A stretch of 10,155 bases of DNA from Caldifarciminota bacterium (GTDB taxonomy: Bacteria; Hydrothermota; Hydrothermia; UBA1063; CAJXJZ01): assembly GCA_027033555.1 (NCBI GenBank), contig JALVLE010000249.1, positions 1-10,155 on the forward strand, read 5' to 3'. Shown here in pieces: positions 1 to 6,675 of this stretch; within the stretch, counting starts at the first letter, position 1; the number at the start of each line of letters is the position of its first letter. The translations under genes and the position numbers were made by a program. The notes below the pieces were generated by a model that worked only from the letters and a program-made list of their open reading frames with translations, made no database searches and was not told the DNA's origin.

Positions 1-209
1 AGGTAGGAGTAGGGGCTTCTGGAAAAATTAAATCCAAACCTTTTAGAAATAGAATTAGAAGAAGAATAAGGGAACTTTTTAGATTAAACTGGGGAAAATT
101 GCCTGACTATCATATATTTATGGTTGGGCGGAGTTCTGCTGCGGAGGTAGAATGGGAAAAACTGGAAAAGGATTTTCTAAACCTGATAGAAAAAATGAAA
201 CAATCTTAG
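1..209 (+). CDS. rnpA: Ribonuclease P protein component (3' end only)
   Basis: This is the C-terminal 68 codons of a gene that starts before the window; the frame runs from base 3 to a TAG at 207-209. RnpA is the small basic protein that binds the RNase P RNA and helps it remove 5' leaders from precursor tRNAs. The segment [13 protein letters not shown] (about residues 16-28 of the visible part) is the family's RNR signature helix, preceded by [14 protein letters not shown], which matches the usual 'vskkvGnAVkRN' strand. The tail ending EKMKQS is a normal C-terminus. The next gene, yidD, starts inside it and overlaps by 58 bases, an arrangement known from many bacteria. Identification rests on the RNR motif plus the yidD-yidC context and is firm, although the N-terminal half cannot be seen. 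Confidence 0.93.
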   Translation, partial: VGVGASGKIKSKPFRNRIRRRIRELFRLNWGKLPDYHIFMVGRSSAAEVEWEKLEKDFLNLIEKMKQS

Positions 210-415
210 AGAAGGGATTAATAGGTGGCATAGTATTTTATCAGAAGGCCATTTCTCCGTATTTGCCTCATACCTGTAGATATTATCCAACCTGCTCCGA
301 ATATTCTAAAGAGGCAATTAAAAAGTATGGAGCCTTTAAGGGACTTTTTAAATCTATATGGAGAATTTTAAGATGTAATCCCTTTTCAAAGGGAGGATAT
401 GATCCTGTGAGGTGA
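152..415 (+). CDS. yidD: Membrane protein insertion efficiency factor YidD
   Basis: Small 87-residue protein of the YidD family (formerly DUF37 / haemolytic protein family), thought to sit at the inner face of the cytoplasmic membrane and assist YidC-dependent insertion of membrane proteins. The diagnostic core is present: [20 protein letters not shown] (30-49), [12 protein letters not shown] (54-65) and [13 protein letters not shown] (74-86). Three cysteines typical of the family are at 42, 48 and 75. A hydrophobic stretch at about 22-36 precedes the core. The ATG at 152 follows GGAGGT (143-148) with short spacing, and no other ATG, GTG or TTG lies between it and the core in this frame. The N-terminus is therefore about a dozen residues longer than in E. 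coli YidD. The start lies 58 bases inside rnpA, and yidC starts 3 bases after the stop, so co-transcription is likely. Confidence 0.95.
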   Translation: MGKTGKGFSKPDRKNETILEKGLIGGIVFYQKAISPYLPHTCRYYPTCSEYSKEAIKKYGAFKGLFKSIWRILRCNPFSKGGYDPVR

Positions 416-418
416 GAG

Positions 419-1948
419 ATGGAGGACAATAGGCATTTTACAAAGAACCTGTTTATTAGCTTTTTAATAGTTTTTATATTTATGGTTTTCTGGCAGATGT
501 ATGTTGGAAAGAATGTGAATAGAACTCGCTCTGGTGGCAGTGATACCATGCAGGTATATGAAGGTAGAAATGAAGTGTCACCGAAGGTGAGAAGAAATGC
601 TTTTTTGAAAGAGACAGACAGTTTAACTGCTATTGATACGCTCTGGAACACTGAGCTTGCTGCGCTTCATTCGGCAGAGTTTGATGTTAAAATTGCAAAA
701 CTTGGAACGTATTATGATGTGTATTTGAAAAAGTATAAAACGCATCTTCTGGATACGAGTTTTGTGAGGTTTTTCTTCACAGGGTATGAGGGTTATACGT
801 CAAAAGATTCTGTGATTTCTGTAAAAAATGGCACGAGAGTGGTTTTTGTGTCCCGTGATACGCTGAAAATAAAGAGTTTTACTTATAAACCAGATAGCTA
901 TCTGGTAGATTTTGCGTATGAAAATAGAGAAGATAGCAGTGTCTCTGTTGAGTTTTACGGTGATCTTTATCTTAATCCTCATAGCATAAAAGAAGAGAAA
1001 AGACTCTATGAATTTGTGGTTAAAACTAACAAAAATTATAAAAAATTTTCAGTAAATAAACTTCTAAAAAAGCAGAGAGCATACGAATATCCTCTGAAAG
1101 ATATTGAGTTTGTTGGACTTAAAAACAAATATTTCATGTTTGTTGTGGTTAATAATAATCATGAAGATGGTAGATTGATTTTTGGTATAAAGTCGGGGAA
1201 GCCCTATTTTAAAATTACAGAAAATAAGAATAATGCCCATTTCCTTGTGTATCATGGCCCCATTGAATATTTTCTTTTGAAAAAGATAGGTTATGGTCTC
1301 TTTGCTAACTACGATTTTGGTGGTGCTCTTATTGCTCCATTCTCCATGGCAATGTTGTATATCTTTAAGTTCCTCCATTCATTTGTGCCTAACTGGGGTT
1401 GGACAATCGTTTTATTTGCGTTGCTTATGAAAATTGTATTCTTCCCTCTTACTTATAAGGGTTTGGCTTCTATGAGAAAGATGCAAAGGCTAAAACCAGA
1501 AATAGATAAATTGCAAAAAATATATAAAAACGACCCGCAAAAACTACAGAAAGAGATGATGGAGCTTTATAAAAAACATGGGGTGAACCCTTTTTCGGGT
1601 TGTATTACTCTTGTTATACAGTTACCTATTTTCTGGGCACTGTATAGAATATTAAGGATGACAATAGATTTAAGAGGGGCTGAATTTATCTGGTGGATAA
1701 AAGACTTGTCGGCTAAAGACCCTTATTATATATTGCCCATTTTAATGGGAATAACGAGTATTGTTCAGGCAAAACTTCAGCAAACCGGAACTCAAGATGG
1801 ACAGGCAAAGCTTTTTACATATTTTATGCCTGTTTTCCTTGTAATTATATTTATTTCGTTGCCATCGGGCATTGTTCTATATTGGTTTGCATATAATTTG
1901 TTTAGTGTTTTTGAAACACTTTTAATTAAGAGACTGGAGGTGTCATAA
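419..1948 (+). CDS. yidC: Membrane protein insertase YidC
   Basis: YidC/Oxa1-family insertase of 509 residues, which places and folds proteins in the cytoplasmic membrane alone or with SecYEG. Order of parts: an N-terminal membrane anchor (about 11-28), a large, poorly conserved periplasmic region (about 30-300), then the conserved insertase core. The core includes GWTIVLFALLMKIVFFPLTY (327-346), the cytosolic hairpin with KPEIDKLQKIYKNDPQKLQK (359-378), GVNPFSGCITLVIQLPIFWA (388-407), and further membrane segments at about 435-455 and 466-496 ending in PSGIVLYWF. The periplasmic domain is characteristic of Gram-negative-type YidC. At the groove position where E. coli has Arg366 (in IVRGIMYPLT) this protein has Lys338 (LLMKIVFFPLT), which keeps the positive charge. 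GAGGTGA (409-415) precedes the ATG. The TAA shares its last base with the jag ATG (TAATG). Confidence 0.97.
   Translation: MEDNRHFTKNLFISFLIVFIFMVFWQMYVGKNVNRTRSGGSDTMQVYEGRNEVSPKVRRNAFLKETDSLTAIDTLWNTELAALHSAEFDVKIAKLGTYYDVYLKKYKTHLLDTSFVRFFFTGYEGYTSKDSVISVKNGTRVVFVSRDTLKIKSFTYKPDSYLVDFAYENREDSSVSVEFYGDLYLNPHSIKEEKRLYEFVVKTNKNYKKFSVNKLLKKQRAYEYPLKDIEFVGLKNKYFMFVVVNNNHEDGRLIFGIKSGKPYFKITENKNNAHFLVYHGPIEYFLLKKIGYGLFANYDFGGALIAPFSMAMLYIFKFLHSFVPNWGWTIVLFALLMKIVFFPLTYKGLASMRKMQRLKPEIDKLQKIYKNDPQKLQKEMMELYKKHGVNPFSGCITLVIQLPIFWALYRILRMTIDLRGAEFIWWIKDLSAKDPYYILPILMGITSIVQAKLQQTGTQDGQAKLFTYFMPVFLVIIFISLPSGIVLYWFAYNLFSVFETLLIKRLEVS
1936..1941 (+). promoter_or_regulatory. Shine-Dalgarno for jag
   Basis: GGAGGT six bases before the jag ATG, lying inside the last codons of yidC. 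With the TAATG stop/start overlap it indicates that jag is translated by ribosomes arriving from yidC or loading at this site. Confidence 0.8.
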
Positions 1949-2559
1949 TGGACGAGGTTCGCAGATTCTATGATGTAGAAGGTAAAACGGTGGAGGAAGC
2001 TATAGAAAAGGCGCAAAAGGCCCTGGACATGGTGGGCAGGCCCTTAAGATATGTGGTGATGTCAGATGGTACAGGGAACCGCCCAGCCATGATAAGGGTC
2101 TTTTTGAACCTTGAGGAGGTTGAACTGATTGAAAACCTTATAAATGAATTCTTCAGCAAGTTAGGTGTAAAACCCAAAATTCACATGATACCAAGGCAGA
2201 AAAGGTACTATGTGAATATTGTTACAAGGAAATATGATTCTGTGCTTATAGGGAGAAATGGAGAAACTCTTAAAGAGCTTGATTACCTGTTAAGCATATT
2301 GGTACGCAGAAAAAAACCAGACCTGCATCTTACTGTTGATGTCAATGGTTATCGGGAAAGGAGAAAAAGGTTCCTGATTAACAAAACCATTGCAATTGCG
2401 CGGCAGGTACGTGAGACTGGAAGGGAAATGAGTCTTGATCCACTTTCTGAATATGAGCTAAGGATTGTGAAAGATGCTCTTAAAAAAGAGAAAGGTGTTG
2501 TGTTGCGGGCTGTTGGTAAAGAACCAAACATAACATATGTTATTGCACCCCGTAATTAG
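1948..2559 (+). CDS. jag: Jag/KhpB-like RNA-binding protein (Jag-N, KH, degenerate R3H)
   Basis: 203-residue protein of the Jag (KhpB/EloR) family, usually encoded directly after yidC. Relatives bind RNA, often with KhpA, and affect cell elongation and small-RNA regulation. Parts: a Jag-N domain (about 1-52, DVEGKTVEEAIEKAQKAL), a KH domain (about 75-133) with an intact GxxG loop, IGRNGETL (101-108), and a C-terminal R3H-like domain (about 137-201). The R3H region aligns well with the family (LDPLSEYELRIVKDAL against the usual LxPMnpyERRIIHxAL), but the signature Arg and His are replaced by Leu171 and Lys175. The Jag-N region also lacks the usual glycine-rich KKGxxGxG motif. The start is well set: GGAGGT (1936-1941) lies 6 bases before an ATG that overlaps the yidC stop by one base. 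Family assignment is firm; RNA binding through the R3H domain is doubtful. Confidence 0.93.
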   Translation: MDEVRRFYDVEGKTVEEAIEKAQKALDMVGRPLRYVVMSDGTGNRPAMIRVFLNLEEVELIENLINEFFSKLGVKPKIHMIPRQKRYYVNIVTRKYDSVLIGRNGETLKELDYLLSILVRRKKPDLHLTVDVNGYRERRKRFLINKTIAIARQVRETGREMSLDPLSEYELRIVKDALKKEKGVVLRAVGKEPNITYVIAPRN

Positions 2560-2568
2560 TTTTGGACA

Positions 2569-3891
2569 TTGAAAGATACTATATGCGCTCTGGCCACTCC
2601 CCCTGGAAGGGGAGCTATAGCCATTGTGAGAGTCTCTGGCCCCAGAGCTCTGGAGTTATATAAAAAAATTACAAAATCCTCCAGTCTCCCGCAGCATCGC
2701 GTTTTTAGTTTGAAAAACCTGTATGATACAGAGGGCAGGGTTATAGATAGAGGACTTGTTGTTTTTTTTAAATCACCCTACTCCTATACAGGTGAAGACA
2801 TGCTGGAATTCCATGTGCATGGAGGTAGCATTGTCTCCTCTTTGCTTATGAAGACCCTTTTGATGCATGGAGCAAGGATGGCTGAGCCTGGCGAGTTTAC
2901 AAAAAGAGCCTTTTTAAACGGGAAAATGGACCTGCTTCAGGCAGAGGCTGTAAATGAGATGATAAGTGCTAAAACCGAACTCCAGTACAGAAAAGCACTT
3001 TCTAAATTAAAAGGGAAGTTAAGCAGAGAGCTTGAGCCGGTTCTGGAGCTTATAAGGAGAATACTCATGGAGATTGAGGCCCGTATTGAGTTTGAGGAGG
3101 ATACAGGACCTCTTGATAGGGCAAAAATAGGAATGTATTTTAAGGAGCTTGAGGAAAAAATACGGGAGATAACAGAGAGGGCGGAGAGGGGGAGATTTAT
3201 ACAGAATGGAATAAAGGTGGTTATTTATGGGAAGACAAATGTGGGTAAATCTACCCTGTTTAACAGAATACTGGGAGAAGAGAGAGCAATTGTGACTCCT
3301 TTTGAGGGAACTACAAGGGACATATTGCATGAGGAACTGGATATTGCAGGTATCCCTGTGAAGTTTATTGACACAGCTGGAATAAGAGATACAGAAGACC
3401 CGGTGGAAAAGATAGGAATAGAGCGGACTAAAAGGGCTCTGGAAGATGCTGATGTGATAATTTATGTGAGAGAGGCTGACAAAAAGAGGGAATTTTTAAA
3501 TGTTGATAAGCCCGTTATATATGTTTTGAATAAAATAGACCTTATAAAAGGATCACTTGCAGGCGTTCTTAAGGAGGATGAGATACCTGTATCTGCCCTT
3601 ACAGGAGAAGGTATTGATAAGCTGATTGATAGGTTGCAAAAAGAAATAAAAGAAAGGTTCTATCATGAGAATGCAATTATTTTAAAGGCGAGAGAACTTG
3701 CTATTTTAGAAGACGTTAAGAAAGAGATACATGATGCAAGAAAACTTTTTGAAGAAGAAATTGAAGAACTTGAACTTGTGAGCTTTCATTTGAACGAGGC
3801 TTACAGGAAACACAAAGAATTGCTTGGATTTGGTGAGCTACCTGAAGAGGTTTTAAACAGCATATTTGAGAATTTTTGTATTGGAAAATGA
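2569..3891 (+). CDS. mnmE: tRNA uridine-5-carboxymethylaminomethyl(34) synthesis GTPase MnmE
   Basis: 440-residue MnmE (TrmE), the K+-activated GTPase that works with MnmG to modify the wobble uridine (U34) of certain tRNAs. Parts: N-terminal folate-binding domain (about 1-118; [24 protein letters not shown] at 83-87, [14 protein letters not shown] at 106-119), a helical domain, and an inserted G domain (about 214-365). G motifs are GKTNVGKS (221-228), TTRD (248-251), DTAGIR (268-273), NKID (321-324) and SAL (342-344). The C-terminus is the family hallmark FCIGK, whose Cys437 is conserved. Length fits the family (about 450). The start is TTG: it places Met-Lys directly before the universally N-terminal DTI motif, and no ATG or GTG lies between it and the jag stop. 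There is no Shine-Dalgarno, and the gene is in the same frame as jag, so translation probably depends on re-initiation. mnmG does not follow; the next gene is convergent. Confidence 0.96.
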   Translation: MKDTICALATPPGRGAIAIVRVSGPRALELYKKITKSSSLPQHRVFSLKNLYDTEGRVIDRGLVVFFKSPYSYTGEDMLEFHVHGGSIVSSLLMKTLLMHGARMAEPGEFTKRAFLNGKMDLLQAEAVNEMISAKTELQYRKALSKLKGKLSRELEPVLELIRRILMEIEARIEFEEDTGPLDRAKIGMYFKELEEKIREITERAERGRFIQNGIKVVIYGKTNVGKSTLFNRILGEERAIVTPFEGTTRDILHEELDIAGIPVKFIDTAGIRDTEDPVEKIGIERTKRALEDADVIIYVREADKKREFLNVDKPVIYVLNKIDLIKGSLAGVLKEDEIPVSALTGEGIDKLIDRLQKEIKERFYHENAIILKARELAILEDVKKEIHDARKLFEEEIEELELVSFHLNEAYRKHKELLGFGELPEEVLNSIFENFCIGK

Positions 3892-3896
3892 TGTTA
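3889..3896. other. Convergent junction of mnmE and the hydantoinase gene
   Basis: The mnmE TGA (3889-3891) and the minus-strand TAA (3896-3894) are separated by only two bases. I see no GC-rich hairpin with a T-run on either strand close to the junction, so each transcript probably ends inside the opposing gene or by a factor-dependent mechanism. Confidence 0.7.
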
Positions 3897-5246
3897 GGGT
3901 TTTATTTTTTGCTCAAGATACCTGCCTTTCACCTCCTGTCCTACAAATAGGTAATCTTTTATTAAATACCTGCTCCTTAAAAGTACAAATTGTGGAATCC
4001 CCCTTAACATCATTCCTTCAAATGGAGATATGTCGCTTACCGAGTAATAAGGTGGCTCCACTTTCTTTTTGTGTTTCGGGTCTATGATTACAATATCTGC
4101 ATCATTTCCCTCTTTTATCTCACCTTTTCCCTCAAGTCCGAATATTCTTGCAGGTTTATAAGACATTAGCCTTGGAATGATATTAATGGGAAGTCTTTTT
4201 TCTACTAACTTTGTGAAGATTGAAGGCATGGAAAATTCAATTACGGATAATCCGTTGGGCACCTTATAGAATGTGTCTTTGTACCTGTCTTTTTGTTCCT
4301 TTGTGAAGGGAGCATGGTCTGTTCCTATTGTGTCAATTGTGCCTTCTTTTAAAGCTTCCCAAAGGTATTCTACATCTTCAGGCTTTCTGAGGGGTGGACT
4401 TGCTATAAAATAGTGTCCATCGGGTCTTTTATATGCCTCTTCAGTAAAATACAGGTATTGGGGACAAGTCTCTGCAAACACCTTTACCCCTCTTTCTTTT
4501 GCTTCTTTCACTCGTTTTACACCTCTTTTACTTGTCATGTGCACTATGTACAGGGACGATTTTACGTATTCGGTAATTAATATGGCTCTCATTACAGCCT
4601 CTTCTTCAGTAAAAACAGGCCTTGAAATTCCGTGATACATAGGTGATAGATGACCTCTTTCTATGTTGCGCCTTGTTAAAAAGTCAATTATACTCCCGTT
4701 TTCAGCATGCAGCAGTATTAAGGCTCCTATTTCTTTTGCTTTTTCGTGAACCTGTAAAAATAAATCATCGGGAATTCTGAATGAATATGCAAAGAACACC
4801 TTAAAACTCCGCGCGCCTTTATCGGCAACTTTTGCCATATCATCAAGGAATCCCCGATAAAATTCAGTGATATTTACATGAATGGCATAATCCGCATGAG
4901 AAAGTCTTGCTTCGTGCCTTCTCCTCTCAAACGAGGAAAGAAGTGTGTCACCCGGGTTTTGAACCGTAAAGTCTATAATTGTTGTTACACCGGCCCTTGC
5001 ACCTGCTGCAGTTCCTGTGTGAAAATTGTCAACGGAAAATGTATCCATCATAGGAATACCCATATGGGTATGTGGATCAATTATTCCGGGGAAGGCGATT
5101 TTGCCTTCCCCTCTTATTTCATCTTTTGCACCTTCGGTTATTGTGCCTATTTTCTCTATTTTCTCACCCTTTATGCCAATGTCGGCTATAAAGGCTTTAT
5201 TATGATTTACGACCCTTATATTTTTTATAACTGTGTCAAATGGCAT
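3894..5246 (-). CDS. Dihydropyrimidinase / D-hydantoinase family amidohydrolase
   Basis: 450-residue cyclic amidohydrolase, full length for the family. Members hydrolyse the ring amide of dihydropyrimidines or 5-substituted hydantoins in the cytosol, using two metals bridged by a carboxylated lysine. All expected metal ligands are visible: His59 and His61 (PGIIDPHTHMG), Lys149 (FKVFFAY), His180 (LLHAENG), His236 (IVHMTSKRG) and Asp310 (GTDHAPF). Tyr154, Ser283 and Asn331 correspond to the residues that hold the substrate in D-hydantoinases. One deviation: the usual NGxPGxExR segment reads NGLSVIEFSM (331-340), so this loop may set an unusual substrate range. The ATG lies inside the end of glgA (11-base overlap) with no clear Shine-Dalgarno, implying translational coupling. 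Its stop is 2 bases from that of convergent mnmE. Dihydroorotase or allantoinase is less likely given FKVFFAY, ETCPQYL and the C-terminal FEG...GRYLEQ layout. The actual substrate is unknown. Confidence 0.88.
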   Translation of the reverse strand: MPFDTVIKNIRVVNHNKAFIADIGIKGEKIEKIGTITEGAKDEIRGEGKIAFPGIIDPHTHMGIPMMDTFSVDNFHTGTAAGARAGVTTIIDFTVQNPGDTLLSSFERRRHEARLSHADYAIHVNITEFYRGFLDDMAKVADKGARSFKVFFAYSFRIPDDLFLQVHEKAKEIGALILLHAENGSIIDFLTRRNIERGHLSPMYHGISRPVFTEEEAVMRAILITEYVKSSLYIVHMTSKRGVKRVKEAKERGVKVFAETCPQYLYFTEEAYKRPDGHYFIASPPLRKPEDVEYLWEALKEGTIDTIGTDHAPFTKEQKDRYKDTFYKVPNGLSVIEFSMPSIFTKLVEKRLPINIIPRLMSYKPARIFGLEGKGEIKEGNDADIVIIDPKHKKKVEPPYYSVSDISPFEGMMLRGIPQFVLLRSRYLIKDYLFVGQEVKGRYLEQKIKP

Positions 5247-6675
5247 TTTTTACAAGGTTTTCGTATAACTCTGCATATTTACCGGCTGAGTTGTTCCATG
5301 AAAAGTCAAGTTGCATAATCTTTTTGACAATTGCATTCTTCCTCTTTGTATCTTTGTACAGCTGTATAGCCCTATCTATGGCATTGAGGAAATCGTCTCC
5401 TGTCAGGTTGTCAAACCTTATTCCATACCCGTCAGGCTCGTTTATATCTATTACCGTGTCCTTAAGTCCACCGGTTGTTCTTACAACGGGGATTGTGCCA
5501 AATCTCATTGCAATCATCTGTCCAAGACCACAAGGTTCATATAAAGATGGCATGAGAAAGAAGTCACTTGATGCATATATTTTTCGTGCAAAAGCCTCGT
5601 CATACACACCAATTTTTGCATAGATTTTGTCTGGATATTTCTTTGCAAGATCAAGGAATAAATCATTGTAAACCTTGTCACCAGAACCAAGCACCACAAG
5701 TTTAAGGTCTCTTTCAAAGAGCTTATCCTGCACCTCTAAAAATACGTCAAACCCCTTTTGCTTTGCAAGTCTTGATACAATTCCAAAAAGGGGTTTGCAT
5801 GTACCTCTAAGACCGACTTCCTTAAAGAGAGCTTTTTTGTTTTCTTTCTTTCCGGTAATGGCATTTTTCACTGAATAGTTGTAGTAAATGTGTTTATCTG
5901 TTTCCGGATTCCAAACTTCGTAGTCTATTCCATTTATTATCCCGAAAAGTACATTGCTCCGTTTCCTGAGGATGCCATCCAGCCCATATCCGTATTCGGG
6001 TGTTTGAATTTCTCTGGCATAGGTTGGACTTACTGTATTTATGGCATCTGAATAGACTATGCCGCTTTTCAGGAAATTAACCTTTCCGTAAAATTCAATG
6101 CCTTCCATATTGAAAAGGTGGGAGGGAATGCCGAGCGGTCCCATTACATCTGGAGGAAAGAGTCCCTGATACGCTATGTTATGTATAGTAATAAGCACTT
6201 TTATGTTACGCAGTGCAGCGAACTCATCGGTGTGTTTGAGATAAAGTGGAACAAGTCCTGTCTGCCAGTCATTTATATGAAGGAGGTCTATATCTCCTAA
6301 TTTCTCTGCCAGCTTGAGTACTGCTTTATCAAATAGGCCAAATCTCAAGTGATTGTCTGGGTAATCTCCTTCTTTTGTTCCGTAAAGATTTTCTCTGTCA
6401 AAATAAGGGTCATACCGTAAAAGGTATGCTTTAAATCCGTAAGAACTGTCTTCGTAAACAGAGACCTCTCTTTCTCCATCAATGTTTACAAGAAGCCTTA
6501 TTCCTGTGTCTTTTAAATTATGTTTACCTTCCACTAATTTAGTATAATATGGAAGCACAGCATAAGCCTCAACTCCAAAATTTGAAAGATATTTTGGGAG
6601 TGCACCTGCTACATCTGCAAGCCCTCCTGTTTTGGCATATGGGAACACCTCAGAGCTTACAAGTAACACTTTCAT
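5236..6675 (-). CDS. glgA: Glycogen synthase (GT5 family, nucleotide-glucose dependent)
   Basis: GlgA-type GT5 glucosyltransferase, which extends alpha-1,4-glucan chains from ADP-glucose (bacterial enzymes; some also use UDP-glucose). With the ATG at 6675 it is 479 residues, close to the usual 475-485. Visible motifs: KTGGLADVAGALP (15-27, Lys15 at the E. coli position), HINDWQTGL (133-141), HNIAYQG (165-171), PEYGYGLDG (226-234), NGIDYEVWNP (248-257), SRLAKQKGFD (301-310, Arg302 and Lys307), and EPCGLGQMIAMRFGTIPVVR (380-399, Glu380 equivalent to E. coli Glu377), followed by TTGGLKDTV. An upstream ATG at 6693 would add MEGGRK, but those codons are themselves the Shine-Dalgarno (GGAGGA). The 6675 start gives the native KTGGL spacing and an ATGA overlap with the preceding branching-enzyme gene. 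It pairs functionally with that gene. No glgC (ADP-glucose pyrophosphorylase) is in the window. Confidence 0.96.
   Translation of the reverse strand: MKVLLVSSEVFPYAKTGGLADVAGALPKYLSNFGVEAYAVLPYYTKLVEGKHNLKDTGIRLLVNIDGEREVSVYEDSSYGFKAYLLRYDPYFDRENLYGTKEGDYPDNHLRFGLFDKAVLKLAEKLGDIDLLHINDWQTGLVPLYLKHTDEFAALRNIKVLITIHNIAYQGLFPPDVMGPLGIPSHLFNMEGIEFYGKVNFLKSGIVYSDAINTVSPTYAREIQTPEYGYGLDGILRKRSNVLFGIINGIDYEVWNPETDKHIYYNYSVKNAITGKKENKKALFKEVGLRGTCKPLFGIVSRLAKQKGFDVFLEVQDKLFERDLKLVVLGSGDKVYNDLFLDLAKKYPDKIYAKIGVYDEAFARKIYASSDFFLMPSLYEPCGLGQMIAMRFGTIPVVRTTGGLKDTVIDINEPDGYGIRFDNLTGDDFLNAIDRAIQLYKDTKRKNAIVKKIMQLDFSWNNSAGKYAELYENLVKNAI

Noticed and set aside
380..393. Inverted repeat CCCTTTTCAAAGGG ahead of yidC, a possible hairpin.
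   Set aside because: It encodes the conserved NPFSKGG of YidD, the stem is short and AT-containing, and there is no T-run; chance symmetry is enough.
283..651. 122-codon minus-strand open frame across yidD and yidC.
   Set aside because: Antisense shadow of two conserved genes, with low-complexity composition and no recognisable domain.
3894..5246. Dihydroorotase (pyrC) for the amidohydrolase.
   Set aside because: The FKVFFAY lysine context, ETCPQYL, the NGL segment and C-terminal layout fit the hydantoinase/dihydropyrimidinase branch better, and no other pyrimidine-synthesis gene is nearby.
4878..5318. Cysteine-rich 146-codon open frame on the plus strand (contains CCYTGPCTCCSSC).
   Set aside because: It lies antisense to the well-supported hydantoinase and glgA ends; the Cys run is the complement of Ala/Gly/Thr codons around the conserved GTAAGARAGVTT segment. 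No ribosome site or homology is evident.
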